From the NCBI RefSeq assembly GCF_000419525.1, contig NZ_ATTE01000001.1, forward strand, positions 3,197,501 through 3,261,500: DNA of 64,000 nucleotides. The letters run 5' to 3'. Numbering within the stretch: the first letter of the stretch is position 1; each line of letters opens with the position of its first letter. Positions 18,642 to 25,841 of the stretch are shown here, piece by piece. The position numbers and the translations under genes were made by a program. The stretch is from Leucothrix mucor DSM 2157. Its GTDB lineage: Bacteria > Pseudomonadota > Gammaproteobacteria > Thiotrichales > Thiotrichaceae. The notes below the pieces were generated by a model. That model made no database searches. It was not told the origin of the DNA and saw only the letters and a list, made by a program, of their open reading frames with translations.

Positions 18642-19468
18642 TATGCCAGCTTGCCAATGCGATCTAGAATGATCGTGGCTTTATCCGCCTCGGCTAATAA
18701 CACAGCCAGTGAAGGAATATTATTATCCCACTCGATTAAGGTCGGGACTGGGCCAAGCGTTTGCAGGGCAGTTTCATACAATGCCCACACAGGTTCGGAT
18801 ACCGGATAGCCATGCGTATCCAGCAAATGCGTACCGCGATCCTCAAAGCCGGCCAAATGTAATTGACGCACCCGCTCTGCCGGAATCGCACTCAAATAAT
18901 CCTCAGCCTCAAAGGCATGATTACGCGCGCTCACATAGATATTATTGATGTCTAACAACATGCCGCAATCCGCCGCCTCAGCCACTTCGCTGAAAAACGC
19001 CCACTCCGGCATCACCGAATCTTTATATTGCAAATAGCTGGAGACGTTTTCGATAATCAATTCACGCCCTAAAAATTCCTGCGCCTGCTGAATACGGGCT
19101 GCAACATGCTCAATCGTGGCTTGGGTATAGGGCAAAGGAATCAAGTCATGTGTGTGCATACCATGCACCGCCGACCAACACAGGTGATCAGAAATCCATG
19201 CCGGATTCACCTGATCAGCTAAGGCTTTCAGACGTTTTAAATAATCCTGATTTAAAGGATCAACCGAGCCAAGTGAGAGCCCAACACCGTGCATCACCAG
19301 TGGATAATGCTCCACAATCTCCAGCAAATAATCCTGCTGCACACTACCCTCAACCAGATAATTATCGCTCAACACCTCCAGCCAAGGAATCGCAGGACGC
19401 TCCGCTAAAATCTGCTCGATGTGTGAAAACCGCAGCCCGATACCGCAGCCCGAAATTATCTGATTCAT
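18641..19468 (-). CDS. bufB: BufB, DUF692 multinuclear non-haem iron oxygenase (MNIO)
   Basis: This 275-residue TIM-barrel enzyme modifies cysteines of RiPP precursors with O2. The metal-binding and family motifs are all present in order: LEVLSDNY, HGVGLSLGS, WISDHLCWS, LIENVSSYLQ, LLDINNIYVSARNH, QLHLAGF, DTHGYPV and LIEWDNNIP. I chose the ATG at 19468, which has AGGG about 11 bp upstream; an in-frame GTG at 19480 sits directly on that AGGG and is unlikely. It is the first gene of the leftward copper locus and divergent from the gamma-glutamyltransferase gene. Confidence 0.92.
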   Translation of the reverse strand: MNQIISGCGIGLRFSHIEQILAERPAIPWLEVLSDNYLVEGSVQQDYLLEIVEHYPLVMHGVGLSLGSVDPLNQDYLKRLKALADQVNPAWISDHLCWSAVHGMHTHDLIPLPYTQATIEHVAARIQQAQEFLGRELIIENVSSYLQYKDSVMPEWAFFSEVAEAADCGMLLDINNIYVSARNHAFEAEDYLSAIPAERVRQLHLAGFEDRGTHLLDTHGYPVSEPVWALYETALQTLGPVPTLIEWDNNIPSLAVLLAEADKATIILDRIGKLA

Positions 19469-19660
19469 TGTATTAAACACCCTGAAGGAGTTGGCAGTAT
19501 CTCAACTCTCAGCGTGCCTGTCACATACCCCTGCATAAACATTACACTTCCAAATCAACCCATTGATGAATTGATTTATCACGGCCTTGTCTGCAAAATG
19601 GCCTGAGTAAGCTTTCATTTCCCTAATCAGTTTAGACAGTAAAAATAACAGGAGGTTATT

Positions 19661-21403
19661 ATGAAAAGAGCCATGACAATACTGGCTTCAGCCATCACTT
19701 GTGCGCTGATCAGTAGTACCGTTATTGCTAAAGAATCCCGCTATCCGGAATTTGGCCACGGTCGTATTGAGCAGAATCTGGTAAAAGCCAGCGAGTACAT
19801 GGTGTCATCCGCCAACCCTTATGCCAGCGAAGCCGGTATGCGCATACTAGCCAAAGGCGGCAGTGCGATTGATGCGGCGATTGCGGTGCAATTAGTGCTG
19901 AACCTGGTTGAGCCTGAGTCCAGCGGAATCGGTGGTGGAGCCTTCTCACTGTATTGGGATAATGCTGAGAAAAAACTCTCCAGCTACGATGGTCGCGAAA
20001 AAGCGCCAATGGGCGTTGATGGCAAATTATTCCAGCAAGATGGCAAGAACATGAACTGGTGGGAAGCACTCGCTGGTGGTCGTTCGGTCGGTGTTCCCGG
20101 CGTATTAGCCATGTTGGAAAAAGCGCACCAAGCACACGGTAAACTGCCATGGGCTGAGCTGTTTGAAGATGCGATTCGCTTATCGGAAGAAGGCTTTGAA
20201 GTCTCGCCTAAGCTGGCGGCATCGGTTGCTGAGAAAACGAATCCGGCATTAGGCCGTTACGAAGCCACCTGGAACTACTTCTTCCCTGATGGCAAGCCAC
20301 TAGAAGCTGGCACCATGAAGAAGAACCCAGAGTTTGCAATGACCTTGCGTCGTATTGCCCTACTTGGTTCTAAAGGGTTCTATAAAGGTCAGATTGCCAT
20401 GGATATCGTGGGCGCTGTGCAATTTACAGCCGCTGATAACCCTGGAAAAATGATGCTGAGCGATTTGGCCAACTACGAGGCGATTGAACGCCCACCAGTT
20501 TGCGCTGAATACAAAACTTACAAAGTGTGTGGCATGGGACCACCAACCTCTGGTGGAATGACGGTTATCCAGATGCTTAAGCTGCTGGAAGATAAAAACC
20601 TCAGCCAATACGAGCCACTCTCTGTTGAAGCCGCTCACCTGTTTGCACAAGCTGGCCGCTTAGCCTATGCCGATCGTGGTACTTATATGGCCGATGCCGA
20701 TTTTGTAAATGTGCCGGTTGAAGGCCTGATCAATCCGGAATACCTGAAAGAGCGCGCCAAGCTGATCGGCGATAAAGATATGGGCGATGCCACCGCGGGT
20801 ACCCCACCGAATGCCAATATCAACTGGATTGCGTCCAAGTCACCTGAGCAGCCAAGCACCACGCACTTCAGCATTGTCGATAAAGAAGGCAACGGCTTCT
20901 CAATGACCTCTAGTATTGAAATGGCGTTTGGCTCTACCGTGATGGTTCGTGGCTTCCTACTAAACAACCAGCTGACCGACTTCTCATTTAGCGATGAAAA
21001 AGATGGCGAGAAAATTGCTAACCGTGTCGAGCCGGGCAAACGTCCTCGCAGCTCAATGTCGCCATTCATGGTGTTTGATAAAGATGACAACCTGAAAATG
21101 CTGATCGGCTCACCGGGCGGCAGTCGCATCATCAACTACGTGGCGCAAACCATGTTGGGTGTGCTGGAGTGGAATCTGGATGTGCAAACAGCGATTAGCA
21201 TGCCTCACTATGTGAACCGCAATGGCGCAACCGATCTTGAGCAAGATACCGATGCGGCTAAACTAAAGGAAGGCTTGGAAGCCCTAGGCCATACCGTTAG
21301 CGTGCGCGACCTTAACTCGGGTCTGCATGGTATTACCATTGGCGAAGATGGCATGGAAGGTGGAGCTGATCCACGCCGTGTTGGTCGGGCTTTAGGTAAG
21401 TAA
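19661..21403 (+). CDS. ggt: Gamma-glutamyltransferase (glutathione hydrolase)
   Basis: This periplasmic N-terminal-nucleophile hydrolase cleaves the gamma-glutamyl bond of glutathione and related compounds. The 580-residue precursor has a signal peptide (about 1-23), EPESSGIGGGAFSLYWD, and the autoprocessing site PSTTHFSIVDKEGNGFSMTS, where Thr becomes the nucleophile of the small subunit. The C-terminal LIGSPGGSRIINYV is also typical. AGGAGG lies 8 bp before the ATG. It is divergent from bufB and shares a 190-bp promoter region with the copper locus; a functional link through thiols is possible but unproven. Confidence 0.94.
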   Translation: MKRAMTILASAITCALISSTVIAKESRYPEFGHGRIEQNLVKASEYMVSSANPYASEAGMRILAKGGSAIDAAIAVQLVLNLVEPESSGIGGGAFSLYWDNAEKKLSSYDGREKAPMGVDGKLFQQDGKNMNWWEALAGGRSVGVPGVLAMLEKAHQAHGKLPWAELFEDAIRLSEEGFEVSPKLAASVAEKTNPALGRYEATWNYFFPDGKPLEAGTMKKNPEFAMTLRRIALLGSKGFYKGQIAMDIVGAVQFTAADNPGKMMLSDLANYEAIERPPVCAEYKTYKVCGMGPPTSGGMTVIQMLKLLEDKNLSQYEPLSVEAAHLFAQAGRLAYADRGTYMADADFVNVPVEGLINPEYLKERAKLIGDKDMGDATAGTPPNANINWIASKSPEQPSTTHFSIVDKEGNGFSMTSSIEMAFGSTVMVRGFLLNNQLTDFSFSDEKDGEKIANRVEPGKRPRSSMSPFMVFDKDDNLKMLIGSPGGSRIINYVAQTMLGVLEWNLDVQTAISMPHYVNRNGATDLEQDTDAAKLKEGLEALGHTVSVRDLNSGLHGITIGEDGMEGGADPRRVGRALGK

Positions 21404-21418
21404 CACTCGCTTAAATTC

Positions 21419-21457
21419 AGGCTTTGATTGCTCGCTTCAATGGGAGTGATCAGAGCC
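21419..21457. terminator. Possible hairpin between convergent ggt and DUF952 genes
   Basis: aggctttgat pairs with atcagagcct (9 of 10, one wobble) around a long loop between the two convergent genes. No strong T-run follows on either strand, so the termination role is weak. Confidence 0.35.
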
Positions 21458-21463
21458 TGTCAC

Positions 21464-21826
21464 TTAAAGTAAAGCAAGCCTATCCGGCAGATTAAACTCT
21501 CCTTGCTCTGAGGTTTGAAACGTAAGCACCTCAACCACCGCATCAGCATTAATCGCCCCATAAATATGCGGATACAGTTCACCCAAATCCGATAGATCTT
21601 CATCCACAACCTCACTCTCTAGCTGGCTGCGATCAATGCACAGTATCAACGGCCCTTCGACATCCTTAAAATATTTATTGGCAACCCGAAGTAGTTGATG
21701 AGGGTAGGAGCAATGAATGAAACCTTCCGCCTCCAAGCTTGGCTCTGTGTGTATACCTTTCTGTTTTGACTGACTCCACTTTTCGGCGGTTGTAATGCAA
21801 TAGATCAACGTGTTCTCTATGCCCAT
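21464..21826 (-). CDS. DUF952 family protein
   Basis: The 120-residue cytoplasmic protein has IYCITTAEKW, EGFIHCSYPHQL, LILCIDRSQLESEVV and LYPHIYGAINADAVV, the order of conserved blocks in DUF952. The fold is known to resemble ADP-ribosyl-handling domains, but the role is unknown. I chose the ATG at 21826, with GAGGA at good spacing, over one at 21841. It is divergent from the NAD(P)-binding gene next to it. Confidence 0.82.
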   Translation of the reverse strand: MGIENTLIYCITTAEKWSQSKQKGIHTEPSLEAEGFIHCSYPHQLLRVANKYFKDVEGPLILCIDRSQLESEVVDEDLSDLGELYPHIYGAINADAVVEVLTFQTSEQGEFNLPDRLALL

Positions 21827-21915
21827 GGCTGTTTTCCTCATGATATTTACCCAACGGTTGAAACACTCTTTTCAGACCCCATCGTCTGTAGGGTACCAAT
21901 AATTGGAGAGTTTAA

Positions 21916-22551
21916 ATGAACAAGACACTTATTATCGGCGCTAGCGGACAAATCGGTAAAATGACCACCCAGCAAATGCTGGACAATGGCCACGCCGTCG
22001 TTGCACTCGTGCGTGATAAAAGCAAGCTAGCTGATATTTCCAGCGACAAGCTACAGATCGTTGAAGCCGACCTAGAAGAAGATTTTAGTCATGCATTTGA
22101 AGGCTGCGATCAGGTGATTTTCAGTGCTGGCTCCGGTGGTAAAACCGGTGCAGACAAAACCATGCTGATTGATCTATGGGCTGCCTGCAAAGCCGCAGAT
22201 TACGCTAAAGCCGCCAATGTATCGCACTTTGTAATGGTAAGCTCAATTGGCGCGGATGAGCCATCTTCCGGCTCTGAAAAAATGAGACCCTATCTAGTTG
22301 CCAAGCACATGGCTGATGAGCATTTGATCCGCAGTGGTCTCAACTACACCATTCTCAGACCCGGCTCATTAAACGATAATGACGCCACCGATAAAGTACA
22401 AACCCAGCGCCCGAGCAACAGAGATGACATGGTAATTAGCCGTGAAGATGTCGCTCATGCGCTAAGTTATGTTGTGGGTAAGACTGAGCTGAATGGCAAG
22501 ATATTTGAGCTGTTTAATGGGGATAAAGACTTCGCCGAGGTGTTGAATTAA
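21916..22551 (+). CDS. NAD(P)-binding atypical short-chain dehydrogenase (NmrA/YwnB-like)
   Basis: The 211-residue single-domain protein starts with the dinucleotide-binding turn LIIGASGQIGKM, has DQVIFSAGSGG, a Ser-x-Tyr-type region MVSSIGADEPSS ... RPYLVAKHMADEHL and LNYTILRPGSL. These mark an atypical SDR; the Tyr-x-x-x-Lys pair is present as Tyr-Leu-Val-Ala-Lys. The substrate is unknown; such proteins often serve in redox sensing or flavin reduction. GGAGAG precedes the start, and a strong terminator follows. Confidence 0.85.
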   Translation: MNKTLIIGASGQIGKMTTQQMLDNGHAVVALVRDKSKLADISSDKLQIVEADLEEDFSHAFEGCDQVIFSAGSGGKTGADKTMLIDLWAACKAADYAKAANVSHFVMVSSIGADEPSSGSEKMRPYLVAKHMADEHLIRSGLNYTILRPGSLNDNDATDKVQTQRPSNRDDMVISREDVAHALSYVVGKTELNGKIFELFNGDKDFAEVLN

Positions 22552-22588
22552 CTAGCCCTCTAACCGCTTAATGGCACATCCTATATTT

Positions 22589-22624
22589 AGTGCCCTATGC
22601 CACTCATAGGGCACTATAATTTTT
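22589..22624 (+). terminator. Rho-independent terminator after the SDR gene
   Basis: An 11-bp perfect stem, agtgccctatg with catagggcact, loop of 5 nt, followed by ataattttt. It ends the rightward SDR gene before the accessory region. Confidence 0.85.
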
Positions 22625-22716
22625 GCTCCGCTAGTGTCGCTTCAACCTCTCACGGCAACTCTTCTTCATTAGACAGATAAAGCTGGCACTTCTGAACAAA
22701 ACAAGCCTTTATCCAT

Positions 22717-22824
22717 TCAATAGGCCACATACTCAACCAGCAACTCATTTTTATCTTTACTGAGAATAATACCTATCAGTAGATTACCATCTTCAATATT
22801 TTTCTCAGCTGCAAAGTACACCAT
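22717..22824 (-). pseudogene. Fragment resembling the C-terminus of a DUF1016 (YhcG-type) nuclease
   Basis: A hand-read 35-codon frame starts 5 bp past the hsdM stop and reads IEDGNLLIGIILSKDKNELL then VEYVAY and a stop. This resembles the end of the PDDEXK domain of YhcG/DUF1016 proteins (consensus about P-S-I-G-L-L-L-C-K-x-K-N-x-x-x-V-E-Y-A-L), including a Lys of the nuclease core region. The N-terminal 300 or so residues are absent. DUF1016 genes are frequent in type I restriction loci, so this is probably what is left after a deletion. The match is from memory and short. Confidence 0.4.
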
Positions 22825-22828
22825 CTGT

Positions 22829-24292
22829 TTACTCGTAACCCAATTTACGTAAAGAGCCCGCCATTTCCTTTTCTAATACCGCCAACTCATTCTGCAACTC
22901 CAAGCGCTCAGCCCACACAGCCCTTAAATCAATCTCCACTTTCTCTTCAAATGTATCGACATATCGCGGAATATTGAGGTTGTAATCGTTACTATGAACC
23001 TCCTCGAGACTGGCAAGATAGGAATATTTATCAATGCTTTCACGAGCATGGTAGGTATCGACAATTTTATGGATATTCCTAATAGTTAGGCGGTTTTGGT
23101 TTTTGCCTGATTCAAACTCGCGGGAAGCATCGATAAACAGGACTTTATCATCAGTTTTTTTCTTTTTAAAGATCAGAATCACAGCGGGAATACCCGTCCC
23201 AAAGAACAACTTTTCTGGTAAACCAATCACCGTATCCAGCAGGTTTTCATCGATCAGTTTTTGACGGATTTTACCCTCGCTAGAGGAGCGAAATAATACA
23301 CCATGGGGTACTACAACGCCCATGCGACCGGTATCAGGCTTGAGGGTTTCAACCATGTGAGAGATAAATGCGTAATCAGCTTTACTTTTGGGTGGCACAC
23401 CCCGCCAGAAGCGCCCAAAGCGATCCTCAACTGCGTTTTCATATCCCCATTGAGACATACTAAATGGGGGATTGGCAGTCACTACGTCAAAATGCAGCAA
23501 GCCGCCCGCTGAGTCTTGAAGCTTGGGATTGCGAATGGTGTCGCCCCATTCAATACGATGGTTGTCTTCACCATGCAAAAACATATTCATTTTTGCCAGC
23601 GACCACGTTGAGCCAACTTTTTCTTGACCGTAGAGTGTGTACTTTCTTGAGCCATTGAAGTTTTTCTGCACCTGTTTACCACACTTTATCAATAGTGACC
23701 CCAAGCCACAGGCAGGGTCGCAAATGGTATCTCCTTCTTGTGGTTCAAGGATAATCGACAACAAATCAGAGACCTCAGATGGAGTGTAGAACTCCTCCGC
23801 CGACTTACCAGTACTCTCTGCGAAGTGTTTAATCAGGTATTCATAAGCATTTCCAATCACATCTAGTGTGCCAACACAACTCGGTACAAGATTAAGTGCA
23901 TCCCGACCAAAGTCTTCCAACAAGTGACTTAATATATCGTTCTTTTGCTTTTCAACACCCAGTCTATCCGTATTGAAACTGATTCCTTGAAACACGCCTT
24001 CCAGCTTGCTGTTAGCTTCTTCAATGGAGTGTAGTGCTTTATCAATTCGCTCGCCGTTTCCTTCTCTATGACGCGCCTCATACAAATCCCAAAATGAGCA
24101 ACCATGGGGAATGTTATAAGACTCAGCGGTTAACCCCGTCGCCTTGTTCCGATGCATGTCTGAAATGTACTTCAGGAAAAGCATGGTGAGGATGAAATCT
24201 TTATAATCAAATGGCTCCAATATGCCGCGAAAAGTGTCACAAGCGTACCAAACGGCCTTGTTGATTTTATCTTGGTTTATTTCATTATTCAT
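22829..24292 (-). CDS. hsdM: Type I restriction-modification DNA methyltransferase HsdM
   Basis: The 487-residue N6-adenine methyltransferase has the helical N-terminal domain (WYACDTFRGILEPFDYKDFI), the SAM motif ICDPACGLGSLLIK and the catalytic VTANPPFS (NPPF). The C-terminal helix ending LRKLGYE contacts HsdS. I chose the ATG at 24292, which forms an ATGA overlap with the hsdS-like stop (24289-24292); a start at 24322 would add 10 odd residues. No hsdR is in the window, so this is either a methylation-only or decayed system. Confidence 0.9.
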   Translation of the reverse strand: MNNEINQDKINKAVWYACDTFRGILEPFDYKDFILTMLFLKYISDMHRNKATGLTAESYNIPHGCSFWDLYEARHREGNGERIDKALHSIEEANSKLEGVFQGISFNTDRLGVEKQKNDILSHLLEDFGRDALNLVPSCVGTLDVIGNAYEYLIKHFAESTGKSAEEFYTPSEVSDLLSIILEPQEGDTICDPACGLGSLLIKCGKQVQKNFNGSRKYTLYGQEKVGSTWSLAKMNMFLHGEDNHRIEWGDTIRNPKLQDSAGGLLHFDVVTANPPFSMSQWGYENAVEDRFGRFWRGVPPKSKADYAFISHMVETLKPDTGRMGVVVPHGVLFRSSSEGKIRQKLIDENLLDTVIGLPEKLFFGTGIPAVILIFKKKKTDDKVLFIDASREFESGKNQNRLTIRNIHKIVDTYHARESIDKYSYLASLEEVHSNDYNLNIPRYVDTFEEKVEIDLRAVWAERLELQNELAVLEKEMAGSLRKLGYE

Positions 24293-24894
24293 TCTGAACT
24301 CTCCATCTGAATCTGCATGCATAGTTGACCGTATAGCAAGTCGCCATTATCAACTATTCGTTTATATATCTCCTTTTGAGCCAGCCAATTTTTATGGATT
24401 ACTTCAATCCTTTGTTGCTGCTCCCTTGAAGGCAGTAGCAATGGCATGTTTGAAACAGTTTTAGATGAAACTTTCGCTATATTCGAGCCTTCACTCCCTC
24501 TCTTAAAATAGTACTGCCCAAGTGGTGAATTAATAAACCATTGTAGATAATAAGGAGAAACCCACTCAGTGTTACAACGAATTACTGCCGTTTGATTAGT
24601 CGAAACAGCAGGCTCAGAGAGAGTATTTTCAAAAACTGCTGCTGAAAAAACAGGCCCCCTAAGACGGAGAAGAACATCACCAGATGCTAAAAAATGCCTT
24701 TGGGGTGACCCCTCGGGCTCAACTCTAACTAGCTCACTCAGATCCACATAGCCATCAAGCGTAATATTCTTAGTTTGAATCAAGTAACAAGATCCCTTAT
24801 CACCTAAATCCTTGATTGCCGAATTAAATGCTAAGCCTAATCTTACTTCTGCTAAATCACCTAAAACATTAGACTTACTCACTATTTGCTCCAT
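24289..24894 (-). CDS. hsdS: Half-size HsdS specificity subunit (one target-recognition domain)
   Basis: The 201-residue protein corresponds to a single target-recognition domain plus one conserved helix of HsdS, where a normal subunit has two of each (about 400 residues). Visible blocks are LGDLAEVRLGLAF, YLIQTKNIT, ASGDVLLRLRGPVF, AVIRCN, YYLQWFINSPLGQYYF and VSNMPLLLPSREQQQRI, the last being the usual C-terminal end of a TRD. Half-HsdS proteins can dimerise to read a palindromic site. AGGAGAGAGG lies before the ATG at 24894; the upstream in-frame start at 24927 is unlikely. It precedes and is coupled to hsdM, the reverse of the common M-S order. Confidence 0.82.
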   Translation of the reverse strand: MEQIVSKSNVLGDLAEVRLGLAFNSAIKDLGDKGSCYLIQTKNITLDGYVDLSELVRVEPEGSPQRHFLASGDVLLRLRGPVFSAAVFENTLSEPAVSTNQTAVIRCNTEWVSPYYLQWFINSPLGQYYFKRGSEGSNIAKVSSKTVSNMPLLLPSREQQQRIEVIHKNWLAQKEIYKRIVDNGDLLYGQLCMQIQMESSE

Positions 24895-24907
24895 AAAGCC
24901 TCTCTCC

Positions 24908-25096
24908 TTAGTTCTGAGTAAAATCAACAGAAAGGGTTTGCTTCACATCAATCTCACCAATAACAAGATGATAATCCATATTTACCGCAAAACTTGAACA
25001 GTGAATAAAAATGACGATGAACAAATTTATTAGCAGGACCAAGATACGTTCTTTTTTAATCACGTACTTTTCGCGAGCAGGTTGTGTTTCTTTCAT
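24908..25096 (-). CDS. Small membrane protein upstream of hsdS
   Basis: A 62-residue ORF with a charged N-terminus (MKETQPAREKYVIKKER), one membrane segment ILVLLINLFIVIFIHCSSF (about 18-37) and a polar tail. TTGGAGAAAACCT gives a well-placed Shine-Dalgarno. It ends 13 bp before the hsdS start, so it is probably the first gene of the hsdSM unit. I do not recognise a family; it might instead be only a leader ORF. Confidence 0.45.
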   Translation of the reverse strand: MKETQPAREKYVIKKERILVLLINLFIVIFIHCSSFAVNMDYHLVIGEIDVKQTLSVDFTQN

Positions 25097-25143
25097 AGGT
25101 TTTCTCCAATACAGTGTTATTTCATTAGTAATATCATCAAATA

Positions 25144-25159
25144 TAGTAGAACTCTACTA
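25144..25159. promoter_or_regulatory. Palindrome 1 upstream of the hsdSM unit, probable operator
   Basis: TAGTAGA-AC-TCTACTA, 16 bp with perfect 7-bp arms, 48 bp upstream of the small-ORF start. It is a near copy of palindrome 2, 58 bp away centre to centre, which suggests cooperative binding of a dimeric repressor at the hsdSM promoter. Confidence 0.55.
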
Positions 25160-25198
25160 CACGATTGGCACACTATAGACTAACTCTGCATTCAAAGT

Positions 25199-25220
25199 AA
25201 ATAGTAGAGCTCTACTATTT
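25199..25220. promoter_or_regulatory. Palindrome 2 upstream of the hsdSM unit, probable operator
   Basis: A perfect 22-bp palindrome; the left arm is AAATAGTAGAG and the right arm its complement. It shares the core ATAGTAGA/TCTACTAT with palindrome 1. No regulator gene is adjacent, so if it is an operator the protein is encoded elsewhere or has been lost. Confidence 0.6.
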
Positions 25221-25841
25221 CATCACGAAAACTACTTAACGCTGTTTTTAACATGTCTTTCATCAGAAGCTAGCGACGGGGTATCGCCTAAATTATACGG
25301 GCCAACCACCAAACGGTGTCCATGCTTCATCGGATCCAGATCAAGTAGCACACGTATCATGAATGAAAGCACTCTTATTCCCGAACAAGGTTTACTTACC
25401 GTCAGTAGAATGCTGATATGTCACAAGGCTCAGCCATACGACCAAATTGCAACCACTCTTAAACTATCTAAGGAATTCTTCTGCGCAGATGATCAGAGAG
25501 TGATTGCTGAAAAATTCTTTGGGTTTTATCGAGATAGCTTTTGCAAAAGCTGACCTATCCACAGTGGTCATGCACAACCAGATGAAAAGCGAGCCAACCT
25601 AAGCTGCCCCCAATGAATTTAATTTAGGTGCTGGAATACACCTTTAAGCTCGTGTATCCGCACTAGTTTACGGTGATTTATTGATTCAAGCCCATTCCCG
25701 ACAGCAAACAGCACTAGGGGATAATATAAGACTGGCATTCGGCAATTAGAACAACTAATTCGAAAAAGAGGCCAGCATCCTAAGTAGCCAGCTCTAGATC
25801 ACTTGCTTATTCGTGCCTCATCAATAATCAAGCTCATTACG

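Larger units (their letters stand above)
25097..25841. other. Non-coding region upstream of the hsdSM unit with palindromes
   Basis: About 745 bp with no convincing gene. Its left end holds two related palindromes (listed). A minus-strand frame of 42 codons (25232-25360, MIRVLLDLDPMKHGHRLVVG...) and a plus-strand frame of 64 codons (25359-25553) exist, but neither has a Shine-Dalgarno nor a family I recognise. The rest, towards the sulP-type gene, shows nothing I can name and is probably decayed accessory DNA. Confidence 0.5.

Noticed and set aside
25359-25553. Plus-strand ORF of 64 codons in the region right of hsdS
   Set aside because: No Shine-Dalgarno, no recognisable motif, and surrounded by apparently decayed DNA; kept only in the description of the non-coding region.
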